Positions 9,810 through 17,802 of a stretch of 64,000 nt of DNA are shown one piece after another. Location: the NCBI GenBank assembly GCA_964468345.1, contig CAYXVZ010000017.1:1-64000 (forward strand), read 5' to 3'. The position numbers and the translations under genes were made by a program. How positions within the stretch are numbered: the first letter of the stretch is position 1; the number at the start of each line of letters is the position of its first letter. The notes under the pieces were generated by a model that did not search any database, was not told the origin of the DNA, and saw nothing but the letters and a program-made list of their open reading frames with translations. Source of the stretch: DALYLB01 sp964468345. Its GTDB lineage: Bacteria; Acidobacteriota; Blastocatellia; RBC074.

Positions 9810-10073
9810 TCAAGCGGGATTGGGCGGCGCATCGTCTGCGGCGGGCGCTCCCGGCTTTTGATACTGCTCCCGCATTTTTCGCGCGTTTGCCAGATGGCGG
9901 TCGGTCCAGTCGAGTTCCGTGTCAATGACGAAATCCACGGTGTCCTTGATTGCGCCGAGCACGTCTTTTTTGAACGTGGCCAGCTCATCGGCCGTCTTTT
10001 CCGGCAAGCTCGCCCAGAATGAATCAATCAAATAATTCAACGGATTGGTAACGCATTCCCGTTTTTCTTCCAT
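9810..10073 (-). CDS. Small conserved-looking protein, function unknown
   Basis: An 87-residue acidic, mostly helical protein of a family I do not recognise. It reads MEEKRECVTNPLNYLIDSFW followed by helices and a Pro/Ala-rich tail. There are no membrane segments, cysteine pairs or nucleotide-binding motifs. A strong AGGAGAAGG ribosome-binding site precedes its ATG by 4 nt, and it sits 15 bp after queD and 5 bp before thiO, so it is very probably translated as the middle gene of that operon. Confidence 0.7.
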   Translation of the reverse strand: MEEKRECVTNPLNYLIDSFWASLPEKTADELATFKKDVLGAIKDTVDFVIDTELDWTDRHLANARKMREQYQKPGAPAADDAPPNPA

Positions 10074-10088
10074 GGTCCTTCTCCTGTA

Positions 10089-10469
10089 CTAATCAATCGA
10101 ATACGTCGCCGCGCAGGTATCGGTCTCCCAGACGCGGACTTTGTAGACCTGCACGCGATCGTCGTTGATCTGCCGGCCGACTTCGTGAAAAAAATAGCCG
10201 GCCATTTCTTCCGCGGACGGATTCAATTCCTTGTCGAAGGGCGGCAGGTCGTTGATATTCTTGTGGTCCAGGTAATCGACGATTTTTTTCGTCGCCGATT
10301 TGAGTTCCTTGAAATCGATCAGCAGGCCGATGTGGTTCAGTTCTTTTCCGCGAACATACACTTCGACCTTGTAATTGTGGCCATGCGTGTTTTCGCACTT
10401 GCCTTGATAGCCCCGCAGGGCATGCGCCGATGAAAAGCCCATCTCGATCATCACTTCCCGGGTTGGCAT
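10089..10469 (-). CDS. queD: 6-carboxytetrahydropterin synthase QueD / PTPS family
   Basis: Converts dihydroneopterin triphosphate to 6-carboxytetrahydropterin in 7-deazaguanine (queuosine) synthesis. The 126-residue product has the T-fold signature: zinc ligands His16 (FSSAHALRG), His29 and His31 (THGHNYKVEV), the catalytic Cys25 (KCENTHGH), and a C-terminal VWETDTCAATY. The ATG at 10469 lies 9 nt after GAGGAGGAG; the longer frame to 10658 crosses the promoter and is rejected. It heads the operon with the small protein and thiO. No queC or queE is visible here. A pyruvoyl-tetrahydropterin synthase role cannot be strictly excluded. Confidence 0.9.
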   Translation of the reverse strand: MPTREVMIEMGFSSAHALRGYQGKCENTHGHNYKVEVYVRGKELNHIGLLIDFKELKSATKKIVDYLDHKNINDLPPFDKELNPSAEEMAGYFFHEVGRQINDDRVQVYKVRVWETDTCAATYSID

Positions 10470-10568
10470 GCGGACAGTCTCCTCCTCAAAAGAGCCGGGC
10501 GATCGTAGGAGAAACTCCTGCGCGCGGCTGCAAATCCTCGTACTATGCCTGAATTGAGCGTAAAAGCG

Positions 10569-10577
10569 ATTATAGCA
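10569..10577 (-). promoter_or_regulatory. Extended -10 promoter for the queD operon
   Basis: TGCTATAAT on the minus strand is a full TATAAT with the TGn extension. A weak TTTCAA lies upstream with a short 15-bp spacer. It would start transcription near 10562, about 90 nt before the queD ATG. Confidence 0.5.
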
Positions 10578-10664
10578 TGAGAAATCGCATTGAAACTTTT
10601 CCCCGGCACGATTAGAGTTTGCGCTCTTGTTATCAAATTTCGATTTGGAATTGATCAAAAAAGT

Positions 10665-11675
10665 ATGTCACACAAAGTCACACTCATCCCCGGCGACGGG
10701 ATCGGCGCGGAAATTACAGGGGCCGTGGTTCGCATCATCGAGGCCTCCGGCGTGGAAATCGAATGGGAAAGCTTTATTGCGGGGGCCGAGGCGCTCTCGC
10801 GGTTCGGCGACCCGCTTCCGGAACCGGTCCTGGAATCCATCAAACGAAACAAGGTTGCGCTCAAAGGCCCGTTGACGACGCCCGTGGGCACGGGGTTCAC
10901 CAGCGTGAATGTGCGCTTGCGCAAAACGCTCGACCTTTATGCCAACCTGCGGCCGGTGCGCAACCTGCCGGGACTCGTGACGCCCTTTGGCGATCTGGAC
11001 CTGGTGGTGGTGCGTGAAAACACGGAAGACCTCTATTCCGGCATCGAGCACGTCGTCGTTCCGGGCGTGGTCGAAAGCATCAAGATCATTACGGAAAAGG
11101 CCTCGACGCGCATCGCGGATTTCGCATTCGAATACGCTCGGCGCGAAGGCCGCAAGAAGGTCACGGCCATTCACAAAGCCAACATCATGAAGCTTTCGGA
11201 CGGCCTGTTCCTCGATTGCTTCCGCAAGGTGGCCGCGAATTATCCCGAGATCATCGCCGATGACAAGATCGTCGATAATGCCTGCATGCAGCTTGTGATG
11301 AAGCCGCAGCAATTCGATGTGCTGCTGCTCGAAAATCTGTACGGCGATATTATTTCGGATCTGGCGGCGGGACTGGTGGGCGGCCTCGGCATCGTGCCGG
11401 GCGCGAACATCGGCGAACTCGGCTCCGTTTTCGAAGCCGTGCATGGCAGCGCGCCGGATATCGCCGGCAAGAACATGGCCAATCCGACGGCCCTTCTGCA
11501 ATCCGGCATCATGATGCTTCGCCACCTGGGCGAACGCACTGCGGCCGATCTGATCGAACGCGCGATGATTCACACCCTGGCCGAAAAGAAAGTCCGCACC
11601 CGCGACCTCGGCGGCACCGCCAGCACGACGGAATATACGGAGGCGGTGGTGGCGTCGATGAAAGAGCTGTCGTGA
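10665..11675 (+). CDS. icd: Isocitrate dehydrogenase (NAD-type, short IDH3-like)
   Basis: TCA-cycle enzyme converting isocitrate to 2-oxoglutarate. The 336-residue product belongs to the isocitrate/isopropylmalate dehydrogenase family (IPGDGIGAEI, RENTEDLYSGIEH, KANIMKLSDGLF, LYGDIISDLAAGL). GFTSVNVRLRK with Ser80 and Asn82 favours isocitrate over isopropylmalate, and the Asp of HGSAPDIAGKNMANP favours NAD over NADP. The ATG at 10665 gives the standard N-terminus; the open frame to 10590 is not needed. It is transcribed away from the queD operon and lies alone. No clear Shine-Dalgarno sequence is present. An isopropylmalate or homoisocitrate role is less likely but not excluded. Confidence 0.88.
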   Translation: MSHKVTLIPGDGIGAEITGAVVRIIEASGVEIEWESFIAGAEALSRFGDPLPEPVLESIKRNKVALKGPLTTPVGTGFTSVNVRLRKTLDLYANLRPVRNLPGLVTPFGDLDLVVVRENTEDLYSGIEHVVVPGVVESIKIITEKASTRIADFAFEYARREGRKKVTAIHKANIMKLSDGLFLDCFRKVAANYPEIIADDKIVDNACMQLVMKPQQFDVLLLENLYGDIISDLAAGLVGGLGIVPGANIGELGSVFEAVHGSAPDIAGKNMANPTALLQSGIMMLRHLGERTAADLIERAMIHTLAEKKVRTRDLGGTASTTEYTEAVVASMKELS

Positions 11676-11676
11676 G

Positions 11677-11862
11677 AAGGCAGGGGGTAGGGGCGAGGGG
11701 CGAGTTGAAAGTGCTGAGTGCTGAGTGCTGAGTGGAAAGCAGTGTGAGTAGCTATTTAGTAATAGTTTTAAAGTAGGAAAACTCCGAGAAGAGACTTTCT
11801 TTTTGCTTTCTACTCAGCACTTTCAACTCGCCCCTCGCCCCTACCCCCTCGCCCCTGCCTTT
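11677..11862. repeat. Hairpin between icd and mltG, GGCAGGGGCGAGGGG word
   Basis: The left arm (11677-11735) holds GGCAGGGG/GGGGCGAG and three TGCTGAG units; the right arm (11811-11862) is its complement. The element abuts the TGA of icd. On the minus strand the TAA of mltG begins a further TAAGGCAGGGGC copy of the same word. The family recurs at 22.4 and 62.2 kb. Confidence 0.9.
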
Positions 11863-11874
11863 CTGGCCCCTGCC

Positions 11875-12960
11875 TTATTGCGCCTTTAACTCCCGTTCCT
11901 GCTGCCGATAGATCTGAACGGCGCGTTCGTGTTCTCCTGACGTGGCGGAGAATTTGTGCGAGCCGTCGTTCCGGGTCGCATCCACAACGAAAAAGAGATA
12001 GTCGGTATCGGCCGGATAGAGCGCAGCTTGAATCGAACGCTTGCCCGGCGATGCGATCGGACCGGGCGTCAGGCCCGCCCGCTTGTACGTGTTGTACGGC
12101 GAATCGCGATCGAGATCGCTGCGATAGATCTTGCCGCGGTATTTGCCTTCGATCAGCGCCGCATAAATCACGGTCGGATCGCAAGCCAGCGGCGAGCCCA
12201 TCTTCAGCCGCTTGTGAAAGACCTGCGAAATCAGTTCGCGTTCCGTGTCGACCTTGGCCTCTTTCTCGATTAACGAAGCGAGCGAAACGACCTGCCGCGT
12301 CGTCATCTTCAATTCCTTGGCCCGCGCCTCATATTCCGGCGTATAGACCTTGCGAAAGCGCTTGACCATCAACTCGACCAGCTTTTCCCGTGTCGTGGTG
12401 GCCGTGTATTCATAGGTGTCCGGGAAGAGATAACCTTCCAGATCCTTGGCCGCCGGGTCGAGATCCTCGATCAGCGAAACATTGCGCATCATCGCAATCA
12501 CATCGCCCGGCGATTTCGCGGGTTCCTTCAATCCGTCCAGTTCGGAAAGAATGCGCGCGATGTCGAAATGATTGTAGCCCTCGGGAATCGTGAAGCTGCG
12601 CGTGGTCACGCTGCCGCCGGCGAGCTGACTGATGACCTGCCGCGGCGTGATCGGCGATTTGAATTCATAATCGCCGGCCTTGAACGGTTTGCCGTTCGAG
12701 AAATACTTGATCCAGAGTTTGACCGGCAATTCGCTTTCGATGATGCCCTCGCGGGCCAGCCGGGAAAGGATTTCCGAGGTGCCGGTGCCGGGTTCGATGG
12801 TGATGGTCTTTTTCGCCGCATCATGCCGGTGCGGAGTATCGATCGAACTGCTCAGCCAGTAATATCCGCCGAACAGGACCGCAATTCCGAGAATGAGCAA
12901 AAAGACGAGTTTGGGGAAAATCCCCCCTCTTTTTTTGGGAATTTGCTTACGTGTAGCCAT
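11875..12960 (-). CDS. mltG: Endolytic murein transglycosylase MltG
   Basis: Membrane-bound lytic transglycosylase that cleaves nascent glycan strands during cell-wall synthesis. The 361-residue protein has a basic N-terminus, one membrane segment (residues about 17-37), a LysM-like region with ITIEPGTGTSEILSRLA, and the YceG catalytic domain with the conserved Glu in LASLIEKEAK plus SPYNTYKRAGLTPGPIASPG. It ends a minus-strand run after ruvX, a frequent pairing in bacteria. The ruvX-mltG gap holds a hairpin. The stop codon is the first triplet of a TAAGGCAGGGG repeat. No obvious Shine-Dalgarno sequence precedes the ATG. Confidence 0.93.
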   Translation of the reverse strand: MATRKQIPKKRGGIFPKLVFLLILGIAVLFGGYYWLSSSIDTPHRHDAAKKTITIEPGTGTSEILSRLAREGIIESELPVKLWIKYFSNGKPFKAGDYEFKSPITPRQVISQLAGGSVTTRSFTIPEGYNHFDIARILSELDGLKEPAKSPGDVIAMMRNVSLIEDLDPAAKDLEGYLFPDTYEYTATTTREKLVELMVKRFRKVYTPEYEARAKELKMTTRQVVSLASLIEKEAKVDTERELISQVFHKRLKMGSPLACDPTVIYAALIEGKYRGKIYRSDLDRDSPYNTYKRAGLTPGPIASPGKRSIQAALYPADTDYLFFVVDATRNDGSHKFSATSGEHERAVQIYRQQERELKAQ

Positions 12961-13038
12961 TGTGTCTGTGTTAGTTCAAATTCAATGTGAGGGGGGACTG
13001 CTTATTTGCTTTTTAGATTTCGCGGATGCCCGGAAATA

Positions 13039-13116
13039 CATTTTCCATATCGTATCGCTCATTTCTCATTTGTCTTCAATGGCAAATGGGAAATGAGCGA
13101 TACGATATGGAAAATG
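13039..13116. repeat. Hairpin between ruvX and mltG, CATTTTCCATATC word
   Basis: Arms of about 35 bp (CATTTTCCATATCGTATCGC and onward, against the complement ending GATATGGAAAATG) enclose a short loop. The CCATATCTCATTTGTC-like word recurs at 37609-37680. Confidence 0.9.
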
Positions 13117-13156
13117 AAAATTCTCGTAATAACCGCAGTTGCAACATCACTCTGCG

Positions 13157-13618
13157 TCAATCTGTTCCAGGAAGATTCGTTTGCGAACCCGCGGGAGGCG
13201 TTCTTTTGAGTGTTTCCAGATAATCCTGCAGGATGATCAGCGCGGCGTATTCATCGGAGCGCGCCTTGCGCTGCCGAAGGTCGTAGCCCATCTCGCGCAA
13301 CATTTGATCTGCCTCATAAGAACTCAACCGCTCATCGATCATGATGATAGGGACTGAAAGGCGCGGCTGCAATCGGGCCGCAAAATTTTCCGCCTTGCGG
13401 GCGGCCTCGCCGCGCGTCCCGTCCATATTCAACGGCAAACCGACCAGCACGGTTCCCGGTTCATGCTCCGCGATCAGCGTGCAGATGCTATCGAGCACTT
13501 CCTCGAATTTGCGCCGCTCGCGCCGGACGGTTGCGAGCGGGCGAACCGTGAGCTGCAACTCATCCGAGATGGCCAGTCCGATCGCTTTGCTGCCGTAATC
13601 GATCGCCAAAACTCTCAT
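13157..13618 (-). CDS. ruvX: Putative pre-16S rRNA nuclease / Holliday junction resolvase YqgF
   Basis: RNase H-fold nuclease of the YqgF/RuvX family, implicated in 16S rRNA 5'-end maturation and also described as a Holliday junction resolvase. The 153 residues show VLAIDYGSKAIGLA (Asp7), LVGLPLNMDGT, IDERLSSYEA and SDEYAALIILQDYL, covering the conserved acidic residues. It starts 7 bp after the stop of the ATP-grasp-like gene, so the two are probably co-transcribed. Confidence 0.92.
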   Translation of the reverse strand: MRVLAIDYGSKAIGLAISDELQLTVRPLATVRRERRKFEEVLDSICTLIAEHEPGTVLVGLPLNMDGTRGEAARKAENFAARLQPRLSVPIIMIDERLSSYEADQMLREMGYDLRQRKARSDEYAALIILQDYLETLKRTPPAGSQTNLPGTD

Positions 13619-13625
13619 AGGACTC

Positions 13626-14819
13626 TCATGGCTTTGGAAAGAACGCGCAGGAAGAGCCGACCCAGGTTTTGTTTTTATTGAAATCCACGCCCATCATCGC
13701 GCCCTGACTGAGGCGCGTCAACAAGGTGACGGCGATCGGTTCGGGAGCGTTTTGCGGCCAGACGAACATGACGCGGATCTCCACCTTGCTCGGATCTTCG
13801 GGCGTTTCGATGACCGGCGCATAGGCGACTTTTTCCTGCAGCAGGTATTCGCCGCGCCGTTCGGAAGGAATTTCATCGAGATCTTTTTGTGTGATCGAAA
13901 CCTTCACGCCGCTCCCCGCGAAGGAAAACAGCGGTTTCAATACGAAATGTTCCAGGTCGTCGGGCGCTCGTTCGACTTCGCTCAGAAACCAGGCGCGCGG
14001 AACCGCCGGATGCTTGAGAAAGGGCAGGGAATATTTGCTCATCCGGAAATACCAGTTCGGATGGCCCGCCCATTCGACATCGAGTTCATCGCGAAAGTCG
14101 AAGGCGATCTTCACGTCCTTGCGAACGAATTCATCGATAATCACGCGATTGTATAAGCGTTCGATCGCTATCTCCCGCCCGTCGCGCTGATAAAAAAGGC
14201 GATTGCCCCGCTTGGCCACCTGGCTGATGCAGACGGTGGGAATGCCGAAATGTTTCTCGGTCAGGATGAAATCCGGGCGCGTCTTCTGGCGGTCCGGGTC
14301 GATTTCGAGCAGGACGACGTTTTCCGGCGCGTGCCCATTGAGAAACACATCGCCGAGCAGTTTCAGATAGCTGTCGTCCGTCAGGCCGCTCAGCAGGTAC
14401 TCCAGCCCGTCGAGATCGTAATGGCGCTTGTATTCGTGCGGCAACAGGTATTGAAAGGCATACAGCGAGGCGCAGCCCTGCAATTCGATCAGCTTCGGCC
14501 GAAGCCTTCCGTCCGCGTCGCGCGTGACGGCGAAATCGACCTGGATGAAATCAGGGTGCGCGCCCTCGTTCGGTGTATGAAACTCCGGCGCGATGGCCCG
14601 CGTTGATGCCTCGTGATACGCGGGCGTCGAAAGCTGCGCGATCATTTCCTTCGCCGCGGCATGCATTTCGGCCATCAGCTCGGGCGGCACGAAAACGGGC
14701 GTTTCACATGTGCGGAATTCGATCTTCACGCCCACGGCCGCTTCGAGATCGGCCAGAAAGCGCTGATACTTTTCCGCGCTGAACTCAGCATTGAATTTTT
14801 TTTGAAGTTGCGGGATCAC
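13626..14819 (-). CDS. ATP-grasp-like protein of unknown function
   Basis: A soluble protein of about 400 residues that I place only loosely. The C-terminal half has FVLKPLFSFAGSGVKVSI, resembling the ATP-grasp lysine and glycine-rich loop, followed by VEIRVMFVW and SQGAMMGVDFNKNKTWVG. The N-terminal half has DFIQVDFAVTRD and KLIELQGCASLYAFQYLL, reminiscent of circularly permuted ATP-grasp or glutathionylspermidine-synthase-like ligases. No signal peptide or membrane segment. The start is uncertain: GTG at 14819 gives MIPQLQKKFN; a TTG at 14861 overlaps the stop of the LysR gene. Between a LysR regulator and ruvX, co-directional and tightly spaced. A peptide- or amine-ligase activity is an inference. 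Confidence 0.7.
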   Translation of the reverse strand: MIPQLQKKFNAEFSAEKYQRFLADLEAAVGVKIEFRTCETPVFVPPELMAEMHAAAKEMIAQLSTPAYHEASTRAIAPEFHTPNEGAHPDFIQVDFAVTRDADGRLRPKLIELQGCASLYAFQYLLPHEYKRHYDLDGLEYLLSGLTDDSYLKLLGDVFLNGHAPENVVLLEIDPDRQKTRPDFILTEKHFGIPTVCISQVAKRGNRLFYQRDGREIAIERLYNRVIIDEFVRKDVKIAFDFRDELDVEWAGHPNWYFRMSKYSLPFLKHPAVPRAWFLSEVERAPDDLEHFVLKPLFSFAGSGVKVSITQKDLDEIPSERRGEYLLQEKVAYAPVIETPEDPSKVEIRVMFVWPQNAPEPIAVTLLTRLSQGAMMGVDFNKNKTWVGSSCAFFPKP

Positions 14820-14857
14820 GGCGGCGATGATAGTCCGACCGTGACGATTGCGTCCAG

Positions 14858-15790
14858 TCAAGCGGAGGGTTTGGATTTTCCATTTCCCTCGGCCATGGCC
14901 TGAATCTTTCCCTTGTGGCGAAGAATGTACGCGATAAACGCGCGCGTCGGCGAAGGCTGAAAACGGCCCAGGGAAACCATGGCCACGGTGCGCCGCAGGC
15001 GATGTCCCGTGATCGAGAGCTTGGACAGTTTTCCCGAAGCGACTTCATCCATCACGGCCCAGGCCGGCAGCAGCGACACGCCGACGCCGCGCTCCACCAT
15101 TCGCTTGATGAAAAAGGTGTCGTTCGATTCCAGCGCCAGGTCGGGCCGCATGCCGATCTGATCGAAAAAGTGATCGGTTGCGCGCCTGATCGAGGCGCCG
15201 CGCTCGAACAGAATCAGCTTCTCGCCCTGCAACTCATCCACGGTCGCGATGCGCTTGCGCGCAAGCTTGTGTTCGCAGCTGACGATCAACGACAACTCGT
15301 CCTCGAACAGTTTGGTGACCTGCAGGTTCGGCGAATACACCGCCAGCGAAGCGAAGCCCACATCCGCCGCGCCATTGAGAATGTCGGCAACGGTCTGTTC
15401 CGTGCTGACCGTCGTGCGAAAGGCCAGGTCGATTCCCGAATGCGTATCCATGAAGGATTCGAACAGCGGCGCGAACAGGTGCACGAATGCCTGCGTGGCC
15501 GCCGCGACGCGAACGCGCCCGACCGGCGATCGCTCGCGGCCCGAGATCGTTTCGCGCAATGCCTCGGCGTCGTCCAGAATCCGCTCGACATACTCCAGCG
15601 CGATCTTTCCCGCCTGCGACAGCTTCACGCCCCGCTTCGCGCGAATGAACAGCGGCTCGCCCAGCTCTTCTTCCAGCCCCTTGATTTGATGGCTGACGGC
15701 CGACTGCGTCAGATGCAATCGCTCCGCCGCGCGCGTGAAGTTCAACGTCTCCGCCACGGCGCGAAACGTCCTCAACTGTGCCATTTCCAT
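14858..15790 (-). CDS. LysR family transcriptional regulator
   Basis: DNA-binding regulator with the usual LysR layout. Residues 1-60 are the winged helix-turn-helix (QLRTFRAVAETLNFTRAAERLHLTQSAVSHQIKGLEEELG, written here in part), and residues about 90-300 are a periplasmic-binding-protein-like effector domain. AAGGAG stands 7 nt before the ATG. It is first in the run with the ATP-grasp-like gene, ruvX and mltG, overlapping or abutting its neighbour, so it may be transcribed with housekeeping genes rather than regulating a divergent partner. The effector is unknown. A small plus-strand frame with a terminator lies divergently upstream and is a possible target. Confidence 0.92.
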   Translation of the reverse strand: MEMAQLRTFRAVAETLNFTRAAERLHLTQSAVSHQIKGLEEELGEPLFIRAKRGVKLSQAGKIALEYVERILDDAEALRETISGRERSPVGRVRVAAATQAFVHLFAPLFESFMDTHSGIDLAFRTTVSTEQTVADILNGAADVGFASLAVYSPNLQVTKLFEDELSLIVSCEHKLARKRIATVDELQGEKLILFERGASIRRATDHFFDQIGMRPDLALESNDTFFIKRMVERGVGVSLLPAWAVMDEVASGKLSKLSITGHRLRRTVAMVSLGRFQPSPTRAFIAYILRHKGKIQAMAEGNGKSKPSA

Positions 15791-15971
15791 GGAATGCTCC
15801 TTCTGACAAAAATGTTGTATCTTTGTCCCGATGTGCTGATTTACGTGTCATTACTATAATTGATCGAACTCATTACAACAATGAGTTGGACAAATGGCAT
15901 GAAGAAACTCATACTGCGCCTGCGTTTGACAAGAGAGCTTTCCGAACAGAACAACACGGGCAATACTCTTT

Positions 15972-16235
15972 ATGCTTTCACTGGCGACAATGATGCAGGA
16001 GAGGGAGGGACTCGTACAGGAAAGCCGAAAAAAGGGCGCCGGAAAAAACGAGCAGCTCGAAAGAAAGCCGGGAAAACCGGCAAAAGCTTTGCTGGGAAAA
16101 TTTTTTGTATCGTCCGCAGCCAGATGCGCAACAAGGGAAAAGGCGCTGGTTGGTGGATTACGGGATGCGGGAAGAAAGTATCAAGCCGCATCGAATGTGC
16201 GCATTGAAGAATTTCTAGAAGGCGTGTCCGTGTAA
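15972..16235 (+). CDS. Possible small basic protein (low confidence)
   Basis: An 87-codon frame ending NVRIEEFLEGVSV lies between the LysR and HU genes. Another plus-strand frame (15881-16207) overlaps it and encodes a Lys/Arg-rich product. Neither has a clear ribosome-binding site, and both are less GC-biased at third positions than neighbouring genes. The argument for a plus-strand transcript is the strong factor-independent terminator at 16284-16324, which has its T-run only in this direction and no other gene to serve. The product could be a small protein, or the transcript could be non-coding. Nothing identifies a function. Confidence 0.3.
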   Translation: MLSLATMMQEREGLVQESRKKGAGKNEQLERKPGKPAKALLGKFFVSSAARCATREKALVGGLRDAGRKYQAASNVRIEEFLEGVSV

Positions 16236-16283
16236 CAGCAGGCACGCTGGCCTTTGTTTATCGTCACTCTGCTATGGTCTTGT

Positions 16284-16324
16284 GAGGCTGCGATCGTTCG
16301 CGCGATCGCAGCCTCTATTTTTTT
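16284..16324 (+). terminator. Strong factor-independent terminator
   Basis: A 13-bp perfect stem (GAGGCTGCGATCG at 16284-16296 with its complement at 16303-16315), a 6-nt loop and TATTTTTTT. The orientation serves a plus-strand transcript arriving from 15.8-16.25 kb, not the HU gene. Confidence 0.85.
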
Positions 16325-16353
16325 GGGAAATCGAGGGGGCAGGGAAGGTCGGA

Positions 16354-16617
16354 TCAGGATTGAAGTTCTTTTCCGGGTTTGAAGCGAATGGTCTTGCCCT
16401 CCGGGATCGCGACCTGGGTGCCGGTGCGGGGATTTCGACCGATGCCGCGTTTGCGGGGCTTGACGACGAAGACGCCGAATCCGCGCAGTTCGATGCGTTC
16501 GCCGCGCTTCATGGCTTCTTTCATTGCCTCAAACAGCGCCTCAACGGCGGCCTCAGCCTTCATTTTCGGAACGCCTGTCTTTTCAGCAACATTGTTGATG
16601 ATATCGAGCTTGATCAC
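16354..16617 (-). CDS. hup: HU/IHF family DNA-binding protein
   Basis: Small histone-like DNA-bending protein that compacts the nucleoid. The 87 residues match HU closely: MIKLDIINNVAEKTGVPKMK, RIELRGFGVFVVKPRKRGIGRNP with the beta-arm proline region (RNPRTGTQVAIPE), and the C-terminal KTIRFKPGKEL. The start is a GTG at 16617 with GGAGG 4 nt upstream. A consensus sigma-70 promoter about 80 bp upstream suggests high expression. HU rather than IHF is favoured by overall similarity, but this is not firm. Confidence 0.95.
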   Translation of the reverse strand: MIKLDIINNVAEKTGVPKMKAEAAVEALFEAMKEAMKRGERIELRGFGVFVVKPRKRGIGRNPRTGTQVAIPEGKTIRFKPGKELQS

Positions 16618-16697
16618 GATTCCTCCGACGCCTTGCTGCCCGCTTGCGGCAATAAGGATCCTGTGGTTGTTATGTTGTGCGTGTTAAAACCCGGCGA

Positions 16698-16726
16698 ATT
16701 ATAGGAATGGGGGTCATGGGTGTCAA
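16698..16726 (-). promoter_or_regulatory. Consensus sigma-70 promoter of the HU gene
   Basis: On the minus strand TTGACA (16726-16721), a 17-bp spacer and TATAAT (16703-16698), a perfect match to both hexamers and the optimal spacing. Transcription should start near 16691, leaving a leader of about 75 nt before the GTG. Confidence 0.88.
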
Positions 16727-16749
16727 GGAAAGTGGTTGGTGGGCGGTGG

Positions 16750-17085
16750 GGATAGGAAGCAGGAGGCAGAAGAAGGAAGCAGGAGGCAGCGGCAGGAGGC
16801 AGTGTTTCTTGTCGAGGGCAAAGATTCGTCACAGCGACTCTGCTTCTTGAGATCACCCAATATGAAACGTCTTCCCTTCTATACCCCTGGCAGTTTTATT
16901 CAACTTCGGCAAGAAACACTGCCTCCTGCCGCTCCCTCCTGCCTCCTTCTTCTGCGGCAGTCGGCAGGTTCCTTGTCGAAATCTCTTTCGAAATTGAGCC
17001 GACTCAAAGACACTTATGATATCGGCAAGAAAACTGCCTCCTGCCGCTGCCTCCTGCCTCCTTCTTCTGCTGTTCCCATATCCAC
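16750..17085. repeat. Three-armed intergenic repeat, GGCAGGAGGCAGCGGCAG word
   Basis: One left arm (about 16750-16815: GGAAGCAGGAGGCAG units ending GTGTTTCTTGTCG) can pair with either of two right arms (about 16907-16980 and 17023-17075), each a near complement. The pairing is therefore mutually exclusive. The element fills the gap between the HU promoter and dcd. The word family recurs at 23.3 and 60.3 kb. Confidence 0.85.
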
Positions 17086-17183
17086 CGTTTTGATTTAGAC
17101 TGCACGGGAAATCGCAGGGCTAAGTCGTCGCAAAAGTTCTTCACTGAATTTTCAAACCCAAAAACGAGGAGACATCTTTTAGC

Positions 17184-17774
17184 GTGAGCGTGAAATCGGA
17201 TCGCTGGATTATCCGTATGTGTAAAGAGCACGGCATGATCGATCCCTATGAAGATCGGCTGGTGCGGGAAGTGGACGGCAGGCGCATCATCTCCGCGGGC
17301 GTTTCATCCTATGGATATGATCTGCGCCTGGCGCCGGACGGCTTTCGCGTGTTTTCACCGATTGCCAGCGCGGAAATCGACCCGAAACAATTCGACGAAA
17401 AATCCCTGATCGAATCTCCCTTGCGCGTGTCGGAAGACGGCTCGAAATACTGGCTCCTGCCGCCGCATTCGTACGCCCTGGGGGTCACCGTCGAGACCTT
17501 TGCGATGCCCCGGCGGGTGTTGGGCATTTGCGTGGGGAAATCGACATATGCGCGCAGCGGCCTGATTGTGAATACGACGCCGCTCGAACCTGGCTGGCGA
17601 GGCCGGCTGGTGCTGGAATTTTCAAACTCCGCAGATCTGCCGATTCGCATTTACGCCAATGAAGGCATTGCGCAGGTCACCTTTTTCGAATCGGACGAAG
17701 ACTGCGATATCTCATACGCGGATCGTGCCGGCAAATATCAGGATCAGCCCGGGCTGGTAACGCCCCGGCTGTAA
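17184..17774 (+). CDS. dcd: dCTP deaminase
   Basis: Deaminates dCTP to dUTP for thymidylate synthesis. The 196-residue trimeric-dUTPase-fold protein shows SSYGYDLRL, the catalytic block GKSTYARSGLIVNTTPLEPGWRG (Ser, Arg and Glu of the active site) and a C-terminal YADRAGKYQDQPGLVTPRL. Its length matches the family. GAGGAG at 17166 precedes GTG at 17184; a second in-frame GTG at 17190 could also serve. A bifunctional dCTP deaminase/dUTPase is possible but cannot be told by eye. fabF follows after 28 bp. Confidence 0.92.
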   Translation: MSVKSDRWIIRMCKEHGMIDPYEDRLVREVDGRRIISAGVSSYGYDLRLAPDGFRVFSPIASAEIDPKQFDEKSLIESPLRVSEDGSKYWLLPPHSYALGVTVETFAMPRRVLGICVGKSTYARSGLIVNTTPLEPGWRGRLVLEFSNSADLPIRIYANEGIAQVTFFESDEDCDISYADRAGKYQDQPGLVTPRL

Positions 17775-17802
17775 CCCATCCCGCCTCCCAGGGAGATCTT
17801 CG

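Noticed and set aside
10470..10658. Longer queD with 63 extra N-terminal residues
   Set aside because: The extension crosses an extended -10 promoter and has no family similarity; a strong ribosome-binding site precedes the internal ATG at 10469.
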